A stretch of DNA of 64,000 nt from positions 20,173 through 84,172 of the forward strand of contig NZ_BCVX01000016.1 in assembly GCF_001591965.1 (NCBI RefSeq), given 5' to 3'. The notes below the pieces were generated by a model. The model saw only the letters and a list, made by a program, of their open reading frames with translations. It ran no database searches and was not told where the DNA came from. Both the position numbers and the translations under genes were made by a program. This stretch comes from Lysinibacillus odysseyi 34hs-1 = NBRC 100172. GTDB taxonomy: Bacteria > Bacillota > Bacilli > Bacillales_A > Planococcaceae. Within the stretch, counting starts at the first letter, position 1. Each line of letters opens with the position of its first letter. Positions 63,972 to 64,000 of this stretch are shown one piece after another.

Positions 63972-64000
63972 GACGTTAACAATAATTTTCTTTCTTAATA

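Overview
The window looks like a chromosome segment from a low-to-mid GC, spore-forming Bacillales bacterium, most likely Planococcaceae (Lysinibacillus/Solibacillus type). The clues are S-layer-homology (SLH) proteins, a SleL-type spore cortex hydrolase, Des/DesK/DesR, a globin sensor of the HemAT type, SAM and guanine riboswitches, and strong Bacillus-style ribosome binding sites. The species itself cannot be fixed from sequence reading alone.

Layout. 1-7,900: DUF2243-CtaG pair, SleL-like hydrolase, SGNH/SLH surface hydrolase, esterase, LysR plus Sel1-repeat pair. 8,290-11,130: HemAT-like globin sensor and a heme-pathway oxidase. 11,240-16,760: S-box controlled methionine pair (yitJ, metH). 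16,800-22,570: acetyltransferase, membrane EAL protein, then desaturase and its DesK/DesR thermosensor. 22,700-25,260 (minus strand): proline dehydrogenase and FetAB-type transporter. 25,785-28,095: NAD salvage (pncB, nadE). 28,800-33,120: MoxR/DUF58/transglutaminase operon. 33,170-34,925: guanine riboswitch and guaA.

34,727-51,239 is an integrated mobile element of about 16.3 kb sitting in the 3' end of guaA. The last 199 bp of guaA occur at both ends and differ at 7 positions, all synonymous. The element carries a tyrosine integrase, two HNH endonucleases, a divergent repressor/early switch, a replication-type winged-helix protein with iteron-like repeats, a tail-type cluster (tape measure protein and XkdQ-like hub protein), a serine recombinase and a small helix-turn-helix protein next to the right end. 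I find no capsid, portal, terminase, sheath, tail tube or lysis genes. An ~820-bp gene-free stretch behind the tail genes holds five hairpins whose arms differ in sequence but stay complementary, while the apex (CATTATATAGAAGRAAC) is conserved. This array is the most unusual structure in the window.

Beyond the element, a third, decayed copy of the guaA tail ends at 53,742, immediately before a strong terminator. This suggests that 51,240-53,742 (two small genes, a dead gerP-like fragment, an SLH/C39 surface protein) is an older insertion at the same site. The last part holds a YsnF-like stress protein, a MarR/CarD-like divergent pair, a minus-strand operon of RibA, RibD, FAD monooxygenase and HAD phosphatase without riboflavin synthase or lumazine synthase, a putative PD-(D/E)XK protein, guanine-riboswitch-controlled pbuG, and the promoter and leader of an rRNA operon that begins just outside the window.
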